NCBI GenBank assembly: GCA_034231615.1
Contig: CM067298.1
Coordinates: forward strand, 5,573,799-5,637,798
DNA length: 64,000 bases
Origin: Meghimatium bilineatum
Taxonomy: Eukaryota > Mollusca > Gastropoda > Stylommatophora > Philomycidae
Direction of reading: 5' to 3'
Positions 1 through 12,400 of this stretch are shown here, piece by piece. The position numbers and the translations under genes are program-made. Numbering within the stretch: position 1 is the stretch's first letter; each line of letters starts with the position of its first letter. A model generated the notes under the pieces. That model worked only from the letters and a program-made list of their open reading frames with translations, was not told the DNA's origin and did no database searches.

Positions 1-315
1 TGCATTGAAAGCAGTGCTGCCACCAACACTACACCCCAAGACCAGCATCAAATGTTAAACCTCGCAAAAGCTACTATTTCCAAAATTAATAAATTAAAAT
101 TGCACAAATCACTGTTGCCACAAAATTATATGAAAAAAAATCAGTGTTGCAACTAAATTTAGTGAAAAACCCCAAAGTTTTTTAGTTTTAACACCACAGA
201 ACTTTAGCTGCAGAAATTCACGTAAATACACGTAAATGCTGATGTACGCCCATACAACCGTAAATCTTGGAAAAAACCGTAAAAAATACATTTATGGGAA
301 GTTGACACCTATGTA
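1..315. repeat. Dispersed repeat shared with 59525-59880
   Basis: Several loose CAGTGTTGCCACTAAA-type units, then CTGCAGAAATTCAC and a GGGCAT...TACCTAT end. The same order appears at 59525-59880. In the intron following ENO4 exon 8; no exon seen here. Confidence 0.55.
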
Positions 316-331
316 ACTTATAATTTCATAC

Positions 332-496
332 ATTATCATATGACTCGTATCCTGCACACTGGATAGCCAAGTGTATATCTTCACCAATGATCAGTCTTTG
401 GGCATGAACAGCTTCCAGTAGGATATCGAGACCTTGGTTGACCGTTTCCAACTGTGGACAAAGTGCTCCTGTCTCATTTACAAATTTGGCAGATGG
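332..496 (-). CDS. ENO4: ENO4 exon 8 (55 aa)
   Basis: Strong acceptor TTCTTTACAG, donor AAT|GTATGA, phase 0 both sides. It encodes PSAKFVNETGALCPQ..., ending IHLAIQCAGYESYDN, the ENO4 counterpart of the enolase barrel strand that precedes the catalytic region. Following exons lie left of base 1. Confidence 0.86.
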
Positions 497-3400
497 CTGT
501 AAAGAATAAACATTTAAATTTTGATGAATGACAGATTGCAGTAAAACTCTGCACCATATGGTAAATAAATACAGTTTTTAAATTTTAAATAATTATTTTT
601 AAAAGTTTTAATTACAGTTATTGATTTACAATATATGCTTATTAATGAAAAACACATGGGAGGAGTATGTCTAAACATATAGGAGGGTGTGGAAACACAT
701 GGGAGGAGTATGTCTAAACATATAGGAGGGTGTGGAAACACATGGGAGGAGTATGTCTAAACATATAGGAGGGTGTGGAAACACATGGGAGGAGTATGTC
801 TAAACATATAGGAGGGTGTGGAAACACATGGGAGGAGTATGTCTAAACATATAGGAGGGTGTGGAAACACATGGGAGGAGTATGTCTAAACATATAGGAG
901 GGTGTGGAAACACATGGGAGGAGTATGTCTAAACATATAGGATTATGAAAACACATGGAAGAAGTATGGAAATACATGGGAGAAGTGTGAAAACATGGGA
1001 GAAGTGTGAAAACACATGGGAGGAAAGGAAAATTAGAATCACGGGCATAGAGATTAGAAGATTATTAGAGATTTTGCCCTAAAGAATATTAAAGAGAAAT
1101 GGGGGTTCTATAGAAGATTACAGAGACATGTTGTTCTATAGAATTTTACAGAGACATGGGAGTTCTATAAAATATTACTGAGAAAAGGGAGTTCTATAGA
1201 ATATTACTGAGACAAGGGAGTTCTATAGAATATTATTGAGACATGGAAGTTCTATAGAATATTACTGAGACAAGGGAGTTCTAAAGAATGTTACTAAGAT
1301 ATGAGGGTTCTATAGAATATTACTGAGACATGGGAGTTCTATAGAATATTACTGAGACATGGGAGTTCTCTAGAATGTTATTGAGACATGGGAATTCTAT
1401 AGAATATTACTAAGACATGAGGGTTCTATAAAATATTACTGAGACATGGGGGTTCTATAGAATATTACTGAGACACATTTTTCTATAGAATATTACTACG
1501 ACATGGCGGTTCTATAGAATATTACTGAGACATGTTGTTCTATAGAATGTTACTGAGACATATTGTTATAGTGTATATATTTAAGTGCATTGAAATCATA
1601 TATGGAAGCCCAGTGGAAAAAATGTATATGTTTTTAATAAACATTGCTAACAAGTATTGGATGTATAATTTTACTGTCAGTTTCATTTGAATAACCAAAT
1701 ATAATTGCATTCTAGTCACACAACAGTTATGTTGTGATCTGTCAGTATTTTAGTCACACAACAGTTATGTTGTGATCTGACAGTATTCTAGTCACCCAAC
1801 AGTTATGTTGTGATCTGACAGTATTCTAGTCACACAACAGTTATGTTGTGATCTGACAGTATTCTAGTCACCCAACAGTTATGTTGTGATCTGACAGTAT
1901 TCTAGTCACACAACAGTTATGTTGTGATCTGGCAGTATTCTAGTCACACCACGGTTATGTTGTGATCTGGCAGTATTCTAGTCACACCACAGTTATGTTG
2001 TGATCTGGCAGTATTCTAGTCACACCACAGTTATGTTGTGATCTGGCAGTATTCTAGTCACACCACGGTTATGTTGTGATCTGGCAGTATTCTAGTCACA
2101 CAACAGTTATGTTGTGATCTGACAGTATTCTAGTCACACCACAGTTATGTTGTGATCTGGCAGTATTCTAGTCACACAACAGTTATGTTGTGATCTGGCA
2201 GTATTCTAGTCACACAACAGTTATGTTGTGATCTGACAGTATTCTAGTCACACCACGGTTATGTTGTGATCTGGCAGTATTCTAGTCACACAAAAGTTAT
2301 GTTGTGATCTGACAGTATTCTAGTCACACAACAGTTATGTTGTGATCTGGCAGTATTCTAGTCACCCAACAGTTATGTTGTGATCTGGCAGTATTCTAGT
2401 CACACAACAGTTATGTTGTGATCTGACAATATTCTACTGACAGTATTCTAGTCACACAACAGTTATGTTGTGATCTGACAATATTCTACTGACAGTATTC
2501 TAGTCACACAACAGTTATGTTGTGATTTGGCAGTATTCTAGTCACACAACAGTTATGTTGTGATCTGACAATATTCTACTGGCAGTATTCTAGTCACACA
2601 ACAGTTATGTTGTGATCTGACAATATTCTACTGACAGTATTCTAGTCACACAACAGTTATGTTGTGATCTGGCAGTATTCTAGTCACACAACAGTTATGT
2701 TGTGATCTGACAATATTCTACTGACAGTATTCTAGTCACACAACAGTTATGTTGTGATCTGACAATATTCTACTGACAGTATTCTAGTCACACAACAGTT
2801 ATGTTGTGATCTGACAGTATTCTACTGACAGTATTCTAGTCACACAACAGTTATGTTGTGATCTGGCAGTATTCTAGTCACACAATGGTTATGTTGTGAT
2901 CTGGCAGTATTCTAGTCACACCACGGTTATGTTGTGATCTGGCAGTATTCTAGTCACACAACAGTTATGTTGTGAACTGACAATATTCTACTGACAGTAT
3001 TCTAGTCACACAACAGTTATGTTGTGATCTGGCAGTATTCTAGTCACACAAAAGTTATGTTGTGATCTGGCAGTATTCTAGTCACACAACAGTTATGTTG
3101 TGATCTGACAGTTCATCATTCAAGAAAATTGCTCCAGCATTGCCTAAAATAAATACTTTATAACAGCATAACTAATCTGTTACTCTCCATCTCTCCATGT
3201 CTTATGTGTGTGTTGGTGAACATATGTGTGTGTTGGTGAACATATGTGTGTAGACATCCCCCTCTGTTATACAAATGGTTCTGCTAACGTGACAAAATAT
3301 ATTCTGCATTTTATAACTTACCCCCCCCCCCTACTTTATACAAATGGTTCTGCTAACATCACAAAATATATTCTGCATTTTATAACTTACCCCGTGCTTT

Positions 3401-6400
3401 GCACCAATGGTTTTGCTAACGTGACGAAATATATTCAGAATGTGTCCAATACTCTGCAAATGAGAAGATAATTTGTAAAGTTACATAAAGATCCCTTTAC
3501 TAATATTTAAAGTTTACTCTTTACTGTGAAATAATTGCAATCATTTACCTACACTAAAAGATAAAATTGCTATTCTTTACCTACACTAGAAGATACATTT
3601 GATGACTGAGATGTGGATATATAGAAGAATAATAACTTCATGGAAAGAGAAGAAAATTATTAAAGAAGTTCTGAAAGCAATTTGTATAAAAAAAAAGAAC
3701 TATTAAAAGAAATAAAGATCATACAAATAAAATATTTTTGACATAAAAGACTTGACACCCTGTTGAAGACCTTATTTGAGTGTACACTTGGGGGGAGACA
3801 AGAAAGAGGTAGGCAGAGATACAAGTTGGAGGTAAAAATCATGAGATAGACAGGATACAGTTTAGCAGATTTCACCATCACAGCAAGAGACAGAGGATGT
3901 TGGAGATCTGTAATAGCCATCTTTTGTTGCGGAGGCGGCACTCAATCATGATTTATCAAACCACAGCTAAGACTCATGGGCAGCCATGGAATTCCTTTCT
4001 TAAATTATATGCTGAATAGATCACATTCAGATGCACAATTGTCTGCAGCTGGATTCAAACATGGTAACTTGTCTATCATTCTGTACCACGCCTCCACATA
4101 GCCAGATATATATATATATATATGAGGTAGCTAGTAAACTTCAAAATGTTTCTGTGGTACAGGATAAGCAAAGATGGATCAGCAGAAGGATGCTGAACGC
4201 AGAAGAAGAAGAAGGTTAAGCAAATGTGGCCTCATCACTTGATAAATCCAACTTTTTAATATTGCATGTAGTTTTATTCAGATTTCGTGACCTAGATGAC
4301 CTGAGATTAAAAAGCCATTTGGTATGCTTTGAACTGCGAAATAAACACCAAGAGTCTTCTCCTCCCCCTCCCTCCGCTCCTGCAGCCATCCCAGTGTATG
4401 TAGACTCAGAGTCCTGGTCAGGTGTTGATTGTGTGATCTTCGGGACTTTCAAAAAATTTACTTTTCCTTCCCTCACCTCTGAATACTCCAATTTCTAACA
4501 TTCTCTGTATGTGTACGTTCTCAACCTCATTGACATCATCTGCATCTTGAAATGAATTTATTACAGCCTTCATTAAGTCTGCTCTATATCTTCTCAGCAA
4601 TGTGCCGACTATCGTCGCATTGCCTGCCAATAAGTTGGCTCTCTCGTTTCCTCTGACCCCAGCATGACCAGGGCAGTATATCCATGTAATGCTCTGGACA
4701 AGTGAGTTATTCAATAAGTCCCACCATTCTTTTCTTAGCATAAACTTTTCTGTCTTGCACAACATGCTTTGAGAGTATTACCGAGTGTGTTGATGTATCA
4801 GTTATCAACCAAATAAGTGCTGCTGTAACTCCCTCTATCTCCATCCTCGTGCTCAATGTTACAGTAGAATATGCTGAAGATTTCTCCACCAATTTCACGT
4901 TGTTTCTGTAGGCAACAAAATCCAAACCGCTTTTATTTGTGTTTCTGTTAACAGAGACTTCTGTGAATATAATTATGTCTTGTGGTTTCAAGTGTAGTCA
5001 GGCGAGTTCGTGCACTGTATCCTCAGCCCTGACTTCCGTCCATTTTCAACATGCTTTATCTAGTTGTATTATTACTTTAGTCAATGATTTCTGCTCAGTG
5101 TCTACCCCCACCCATTCACTGCCCTTTCCTATTTCTTCCAATTGACATACTACCTTTGTCTTCTATCAAATACTCCCCATGGATGAAGAGATGGTCGATA
5201 ACGGACATTGGACCTTTGTCCTTTTGTGGTAGACTCATAAGTGTTGGGGAATGCCAGATGGGTTAACAAAACTAATTAAAAAAATTGATGAGATAGTCGG
5301 CCCAGATGTTTGTGCTCCTGGCAGTGCATGGTAATCCTGGGATACTAGCACACTGGAATGCCTCCCTTTAGGAACACGCATTCATCAACTCCTCTTACAA
5401 ACATGCCATTGAGATAACCTTATACGAGTCAGGGTGTCATCTAAATTACACAACTGAGAAGAACATGTGATTTTGTCAGAGAGGCTATGGACTGTTAAGA
5501 GCTAGCTGATCACAGGTAAAGGAATATTTCATCATCATTCAACCACAGTAATTTATGCAAACAGTTACCTTATCTATGGGAATTTTAGTTCCAGGCACAA
5601 CCATAAACTCCTTGACACACAACACTTTTCCAGTTACTGATTTACCACTTTGTATAATGGTTACCATTGGAATTGGAATGCGAAATTGATTTGAGCACTC
5701 CTATACAGAATATTATGGCAAAATACAGAATGTTATGGCAAAATGCAGAATTTTATGGCAAAATACAGAATTTTATGGCAAAATACAGAATGCTATGGCA
5801 AATACAAACCTGCACACACAAAACTGCACACACAAACCTGCACACACATATATTAATATACCATTATTATTAATACCATTAAAATGATGATGTCCACAAT
5901 GAAATCAACTCCCCCAGGGAGGAGTCCTGTCACCCACACTTTTCTTGGTTTACATCAATGACCTAGCTGCCGAACTACCACACGGGATCAAAGTGGCAAT
6001 GTATGCTAACGACCTGTTGATCTGGTGCACAGAAGAACATGCGACAGTGGCTACTAAACAAATACAAAGAGCTATTGATGTCTTAACTTTATGGGAAAAT
6101 AGATTGTGCATCAGCGTTAACACAGATAAGTGCAGCACTACACTCTTTACCCTCTCACCAAAACAAAAAGCTGGTGATATCAAAATAGATGGAGAGCTTT
6201 TGAAAGAAGACAAATAACCCACATACCTCGGAGTTACCTTTGATGATAAGCTGACATGGAAGCAAAACATAAACAAAGCAACAACAAAAGCTAGGAGGAA
6301 GTTAGCTATCCTGAGAAAACTAAGTGGAACTACATGGGGAGCCAGTGGGAATATACTCTTTAACATTTACCAGCAAGGCATAAGACCACACCTGGAATAT

Positions 6401-9400
6401 GGTTCAGCTGCGTAGTGTCCTGCATCAAGCACCACATTACAAGATCTAGATATAGTGCAAAACCAGGCGCTCAGGATAATGTTGGGAGCAATGAAATCAA
6501 TACCCATAGAAGAGATGCAGAAAATGGGAAGAATGCAAACATTTGACGAACACAGAGACATCATCATCAAGTGCCATGCTGAATGTCATTGGCGATCATA
6601 TCTCTCCATGTGCATCAATCTTCCATATATGTCATCATCTCTGTTAGTGTCGTCAATTAAAGCTGTTTAGTCAAATGTCCAATATCTTTTCTCTAGTCTT
6701 CCCCTTGATCTTTTCCCTTCTATCTTTCCTGTTGTCACTATATTCTCAATGCCTCCTCTTTTCATTATGTGCCCAATAAATGTTGACTGTCATTTTCTTA
6801 TATTATCAATAATGCATCTTTTCACATCCATCCTTCTAAGACATTCTTCATTAGTAATCTTTGCTGTCCAAGGAATGCATAATATTCTTCGAATAAACCA
6901 CATCTCCATTGCCTCCAATGATTTTTGTGATGTCTTATTTATTGTCCATGCTTCACTTCCATAGAGTAGCACTGATTCAATGCAGCATTTGAGGACATGT
7001 TTTCTAGTAGAATATGTTTTCTAGTATTAATCGATATGGACTTGTTGCATAGGATATTTTTTCATTTTATGGAATGCTGCTTTTGCTTGTCCTATTATAC
7101 TTATAATTTCGGTCTTGCATTTACCATCTGAAGTTATTAATGTTCCTAAAGATTTGAAACTATTCACCATAGTAGAGATGCAGAAAATAGGAATAATGCA
7201 AACACTTGGAGAATGCAGAGACACAAAGGTGCTAATACAAGCAGAAAAGTTTTAGTGTATGCTAAGTCATTCAATGAAGGAAAGATTCCAAAATCTAGCA
7301 ATGAAAAGAAGCAGCTTTATTCACCAAGCTAAATGACTCCATAGACAATTTACATACCTACCTGAAGTTGACAGACTCTTACGGACTGTGCCAGAAAAAA
7401 AACCCTTGAAGTGAAAGGTATGGAATATCAATATACATTCAGATCCACGTGAAAGGAGTACTAAGCGAGGACGAACAGAACTTTGTGCAGCGAAGGACAG
7501 TTGCCCTCAGTTTCCTGGACAAGGAATATCCACAACATATATGGGTAAAAGTATACACAGATGGGTCAGCACAGAATGCTGTGAGGAATTGAGGTGCAGG
7601 TGTATACCGGTATATAGAATATCCACACAAGCCTAGAGATACAATCAGAACACACACAGGGAAATTCTGCAATAATTATGATGCAGAAATCACAGCAATT
7701 AGGGTGGCAACTGAAAAATTGCTAAACAACCCTGGCCCATAATTATCAATGCATAGAGATGCAGGTATTCCTGACAAATGCAAGATCAGTGCTTCAAGCT
7801 CTCCAGTCTGGAAAACTTACAAAACCTACTTAATCAACTGTCTCACCAATATAGGGTACCCAAGCAGTGGATATCCTCTCACTGTGGAATACCAGGAAAT
7901 GAAAAAGCAGACAAACTGGCTGAGGAAGGTGCTGTTGAAGACCAACTAGATGTACCAATCACCTACCATCAGAAAAAACAGATGATCAAGTCAATAAGAA
8001 AGCCACAAACACCAATGCAAGATGACTATCACATTATGAACAGATCAGAACAAGTTGTAATTCTATGCCTCAGAATGGGACACAACTGACTCTGCAATCA
8101 CATGTACACAAAGTTCAAGATTGGCAACATGGCCATGTGTATATGTGGACAGGCAGCACAGAGTGTCAAAAATATACTTCGAGAGTTTTCTGAGTATGAA
8201 ATGCTGAGACAGACATATTGGCCAGAGGAAACAAAACTGGATTCAAACCTCTATGGACCACTGTGTGAACTACAAAAGACAGTGAGTTTTATTCAGAAGA
8301 CAGAATTCTAGATATGGACATGTTTCAAGTGAATGAAAGAAGAAGAAATGAATATAACACAAATTAATTGACCACTTCACCTAAAGATAACAGCTGCAAA
8401 TCTAAAGATGAATCTAACCTTTCTAGACAATGAAAGATGAATCTAACCTTTCTAGACAATGAAAGATGAATCTAACCTTTCTAGACAATGAAAGATGAAT
8501 CTAACCTTTCTAGACAATGAAAGATGAATCTAACCTTTCTAGACAATGAAAGATGAATCTAACCTTTCTAGACAATGAAAGATGAATCTAACCTTTCTAG
8601 ACAATGAAAGATGAATCTAACCTTTCTAGACAATGAAAGATGAATCTAACCTTTCTAGACAATGAAAGATGAATCTAACCTTTCTAGACAATGAAAGATG
8701 AATCTAACCTTTCTAGACAATGAGTGAAACTTACATCTTGATATCTCAAGTTTGCGATATGTTGGTAAACAGGAATATTGATGCATTTGGCAGCACATAC
8801 ACAAACAGCCTGACTAACTGCTGTAGCAACTTCACATCCAATACTGAAAGTCTCCAACGTTCTGTCAGGTATATTGGACAAAGACCCACTCACTTTACCA
8901 CCACTCCTTGCTCTTGGAAGATTTTAAAACAAAATTCATATTTATGTAAAATTGTTTAGAAAAATGCCAATAGCACAAATAATAAAATCTCACATACATT
9001 TAAAGATATCATATGTTAAACTGTATATAAACTCCATTCTCATCCAAACTACACATTATAGAGAAATGGGTACCACACCCTTAGAAACATTAATATACAA
9101 CTTTTATTATTTTATTTTTATATATTATGCATACCTGAACCTAATATACTTGAAATATTCTGCAAACCTATTTTTATCCTGAAACAACCTTAAATGTTAT
9201 AATTGAGGTTAGACATACCTGACAAGAGATTTCCTGTGCTTAATATCACTTGTAGAATTATTGGGTACCAATAAATCCTTATCATCATTTGATTCTAGTT
9301 TGTGTGTTTGTTTCTCGATTCTCATATCCTTGAAGCCAAAATAGGTTCTGTTGAAAATTAAAAAATCACTTTGACAATAAATTATATTTTATGTTATCTA

Positions 9401-12400
9401 TTGTCTTATCCCAGATCCAAATCTTATCCTTATCTCAAGTTTTTCTGCATTTGTACGCAAACTTCTTTTGTAAGATATTGTTTAAGAACAGAATCTGTTG
9501 CATCACTATTGTAATGGAATTGGTATGTTCAAGATACATGCTCTGGTCATCCACTGAATCCTGGTACATCTCCAGTTGTGATTTACCTTGCCACTGAAAC
9601 ACTGTTGGATCAGGAAGAGAGAATGTAGAACTCTTCAACACTTTAAACAAAACTCAGCGATAATCATTACTCAACTATCTTCATCCATCATCAGCATCTT
9701 CTTTTATACCTGAATACAACATGTTCAGGATGGCAATGCTAAGAATTTTTTTTATTACTCATTTCTATTTTAATAGAGTTTTATATGCAAATACATAATC
9801 AAATTTTCTGTGTAGGTATTTTAATTTCAAATATTTGTTTTCTAATTCAAATATTGCACACAAAACTCAAATCTAATACATTGATGAGGAATCAGCAGCC
9901 AGAAACTTGACACAAACTTTTCTTTTACTAATTTCTGCTGCTTGACACAAACTTTTCTTTTACTAATTTCTGCTGTTGACATCTTCCCAATAAAAAATTG
10001 TAAAAGTATGGCACTTGTGCCAAGTTTTCACAAACGTATTTGTCCCAGCATCACTCTGAAACATGCTGTTGTCCCTCCATCACAAGTGATGACACTCACC
10101 ATTTGTTACATCCACTTTTGAAATTCAGTTAGTTATGACCTTGACTATGACATGTTCATAGATGAGTAATAAGCCCTAATCTGGCCACAAATTCCCTTGG
10201 ACAGTTTGGGCATGGGATGACCACTGTAAATGGTTTTTTTGTCTATCTGTGACTTTCTAGCTACTCTGTTGATATGCTGTATTTCTCCTCTCTTTAAAAG
10301 AGGCTTATTCACTGTCTTGTATATTGTTCAAAATATCTTTAGTTTACAAAATTGAAACTATCTTGTATACTGTTATTTGTATTTGTTCATACCAGTACCA
10401 ATAGTCTGATAATCTGTATGTTCCTTGTAAAGTCTGATCGACCTTGTATTTTATGTAAAAACAGTAAAAACATAGACACTATCACAAATGCATTACACAG
10501 CAGACATGTAATAATGATATGTTGTTCTTCCATCACAAGTGATGATGACCATTTGTTACATCCACTTTTGAAAATTCAATTTTAGTTATGTCCTTGATTA
10601 TGAGTTCGTAGATGGCTAATGAGCCCTATTCAAGCTGTAAATGTCCTTGGATAGTTCGGACATGGAATGACGACAGTAGATGGATCTTGGTCTATCCGTG
10701 ACTTTCTAGCTGCTCTACGCTGTTGAGCTGCTGCATTTCTCTTCTTTTCACAAGATGATGTGCACTTATTGATTTTAGAACGCCATGTAGATCTATTTTG
10801 TGCAAGTTCTTCCCATGTATCGTGGTCTATTTCAAAAGCAAAGATATATGTATACTTAGTATTGTTATATAGACGAGCATGAACAAAATATGGGGAATGA
10901 AAACAAAATAAAACAACTAGGGCCTGAAAACAACATGAACAACAACACAAAAAAGGTCCCTCTACCCAAATCTAAATAAAGGAATGATCTGTATTAAGAC
11001 TAAATTACTTAATGGTATCAAGCCACAATTATATAGCTATTTTTAGGGACATAGCTAGTTCTATTGACAGCGGCAAGATTTTACCACAGTGACCTGAATG
11101 TTACAAGCACCACATTGATAAGTGCCATTGGAATGCACTGCGACAGGTGTAGGTAATATGTTGTTATTTCACAGTGACAGATGTAGGTAATATGTGGTTA
11201 ATTCACTGCGACAGGCGTAGGTAATATGTGGTTAATTCACTGCGACAGGCGTAGGTAATATGTGGTTAATGACATGAAGATGGTGGCAGAAACAGTCACT
11301 TAGTTGTTTTTTTGGTAAGTTTAGCATAAGTACTATTGTTATACAGTTTTACAGCATAGAAATATTATCTCACTTATTAATCACATTCATGAAGCTATAA
11401 ATCAACAGAGGACTATGTGTATTGATACATCTAATGCAGTGTCCCTATGAACTTGTGAGGCTCTGTGTATTGATACATCTAATGCAGTGTCCCTATGAAC
11501 TTGTGAGGCTCTGTGTATTGATACATCTAAAGTAGTGTCCCTATGAACTTGTGAGGCTCTGTGTATTGATACATCTAATGCAGTGTCCCTATGAACTTGT
11601 GAGGCTCTGTGTATTGATACATCTAATGCAGTGTCCCTATGAACTTGTGAGACTATGTATGGATCTAGTGCTACCCAATCATTCATTAATTATTAAAAAT
11701 AAATATCCTACTCACAAAATTTCTGAATCAATCTCTGTTTGCATTAAGGGGTCCATACCAGCAAATGCACTGCTCCCTTCATAATTAATACTCTTTACTG
11801 CTGTCATAACCGATGTATTAATTACTGCCTCAGTTTTATCTGGATCTTCAAGAGGAAGTCTGATGTCTGGTCTTGAGCTCGTTGATGTACAGATAAGCTA
11901 TAATCGAAAAATTTCAAACTGGAAATACTATGAAATATCTTATCTAGTTTTTGAATTGACAGTGGAAATTCATTTTTTTAATTATTTAAATACAGCACTC
12001 CTCCTTCCTTCTTTTTACTGATGCCTATTAGGAAACTATGCCAGAGCTGGAGTTTTTTCACTAGATCTGAGGTTTGTGGCTGTCATGTGCGGTGCTGGGG
12101 TCACCTTTGAAAAAATGCACTTGTTCATCAGAAATTGTAGTTCAACTTTAAACCTACAATATAAACCAAATTGTTTTCTATGACGAGTTTGTAACTCTTG
12201 TTGTCTATGCTTGGAGATCTCCAGAGCTTTTCTATGAGTTTGTAACTCTTGTTGTCTATGTAACTTTTCTATGAGTTTGTAACTCTTGTTGTCTATGTAA
12301 CTTTTCTATGAGTTTGTAACTCTTGTTGTCTATGTACGTTTTTTATGAGTTTGTAACTCTTGTTGTCTATGTAACTTTTCTATGAGTTTGTAACTCTTGT

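Noticed and set aside
1710..3111. CRISPR-like regular array
   Set aside because: Units are contiguous with no unique spacers, in a eukaryotic intron; it is a minisatellite.
3113..3170. Candidate small ENO4 exon between exons 7 and 8 (TTTTAG acceptor, AMLEQFS)
   Set aside because: The frame stops after seven codons and there is no proper donor.
4226..4498. 90-codon plus-strand open frame
   Set aside because: Antisense shadow of the LINE-H RNase H region and the MITE half.
9435..9650. Possible extra ENO4 exon (frame with LPDPTVFQWQGKSQLEMYQ)
   Set aside because: Exons 4 and 5 already join in frame and align continuously with the family, and no acceptor of good quality bounds it with the needed phase.
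11402..11686. Open frame with repeated peptide on the minus strand
   Set aside because: Artefact of a 48-bp tandem repeat; it also lies in the ENO4 intron after exon 4.
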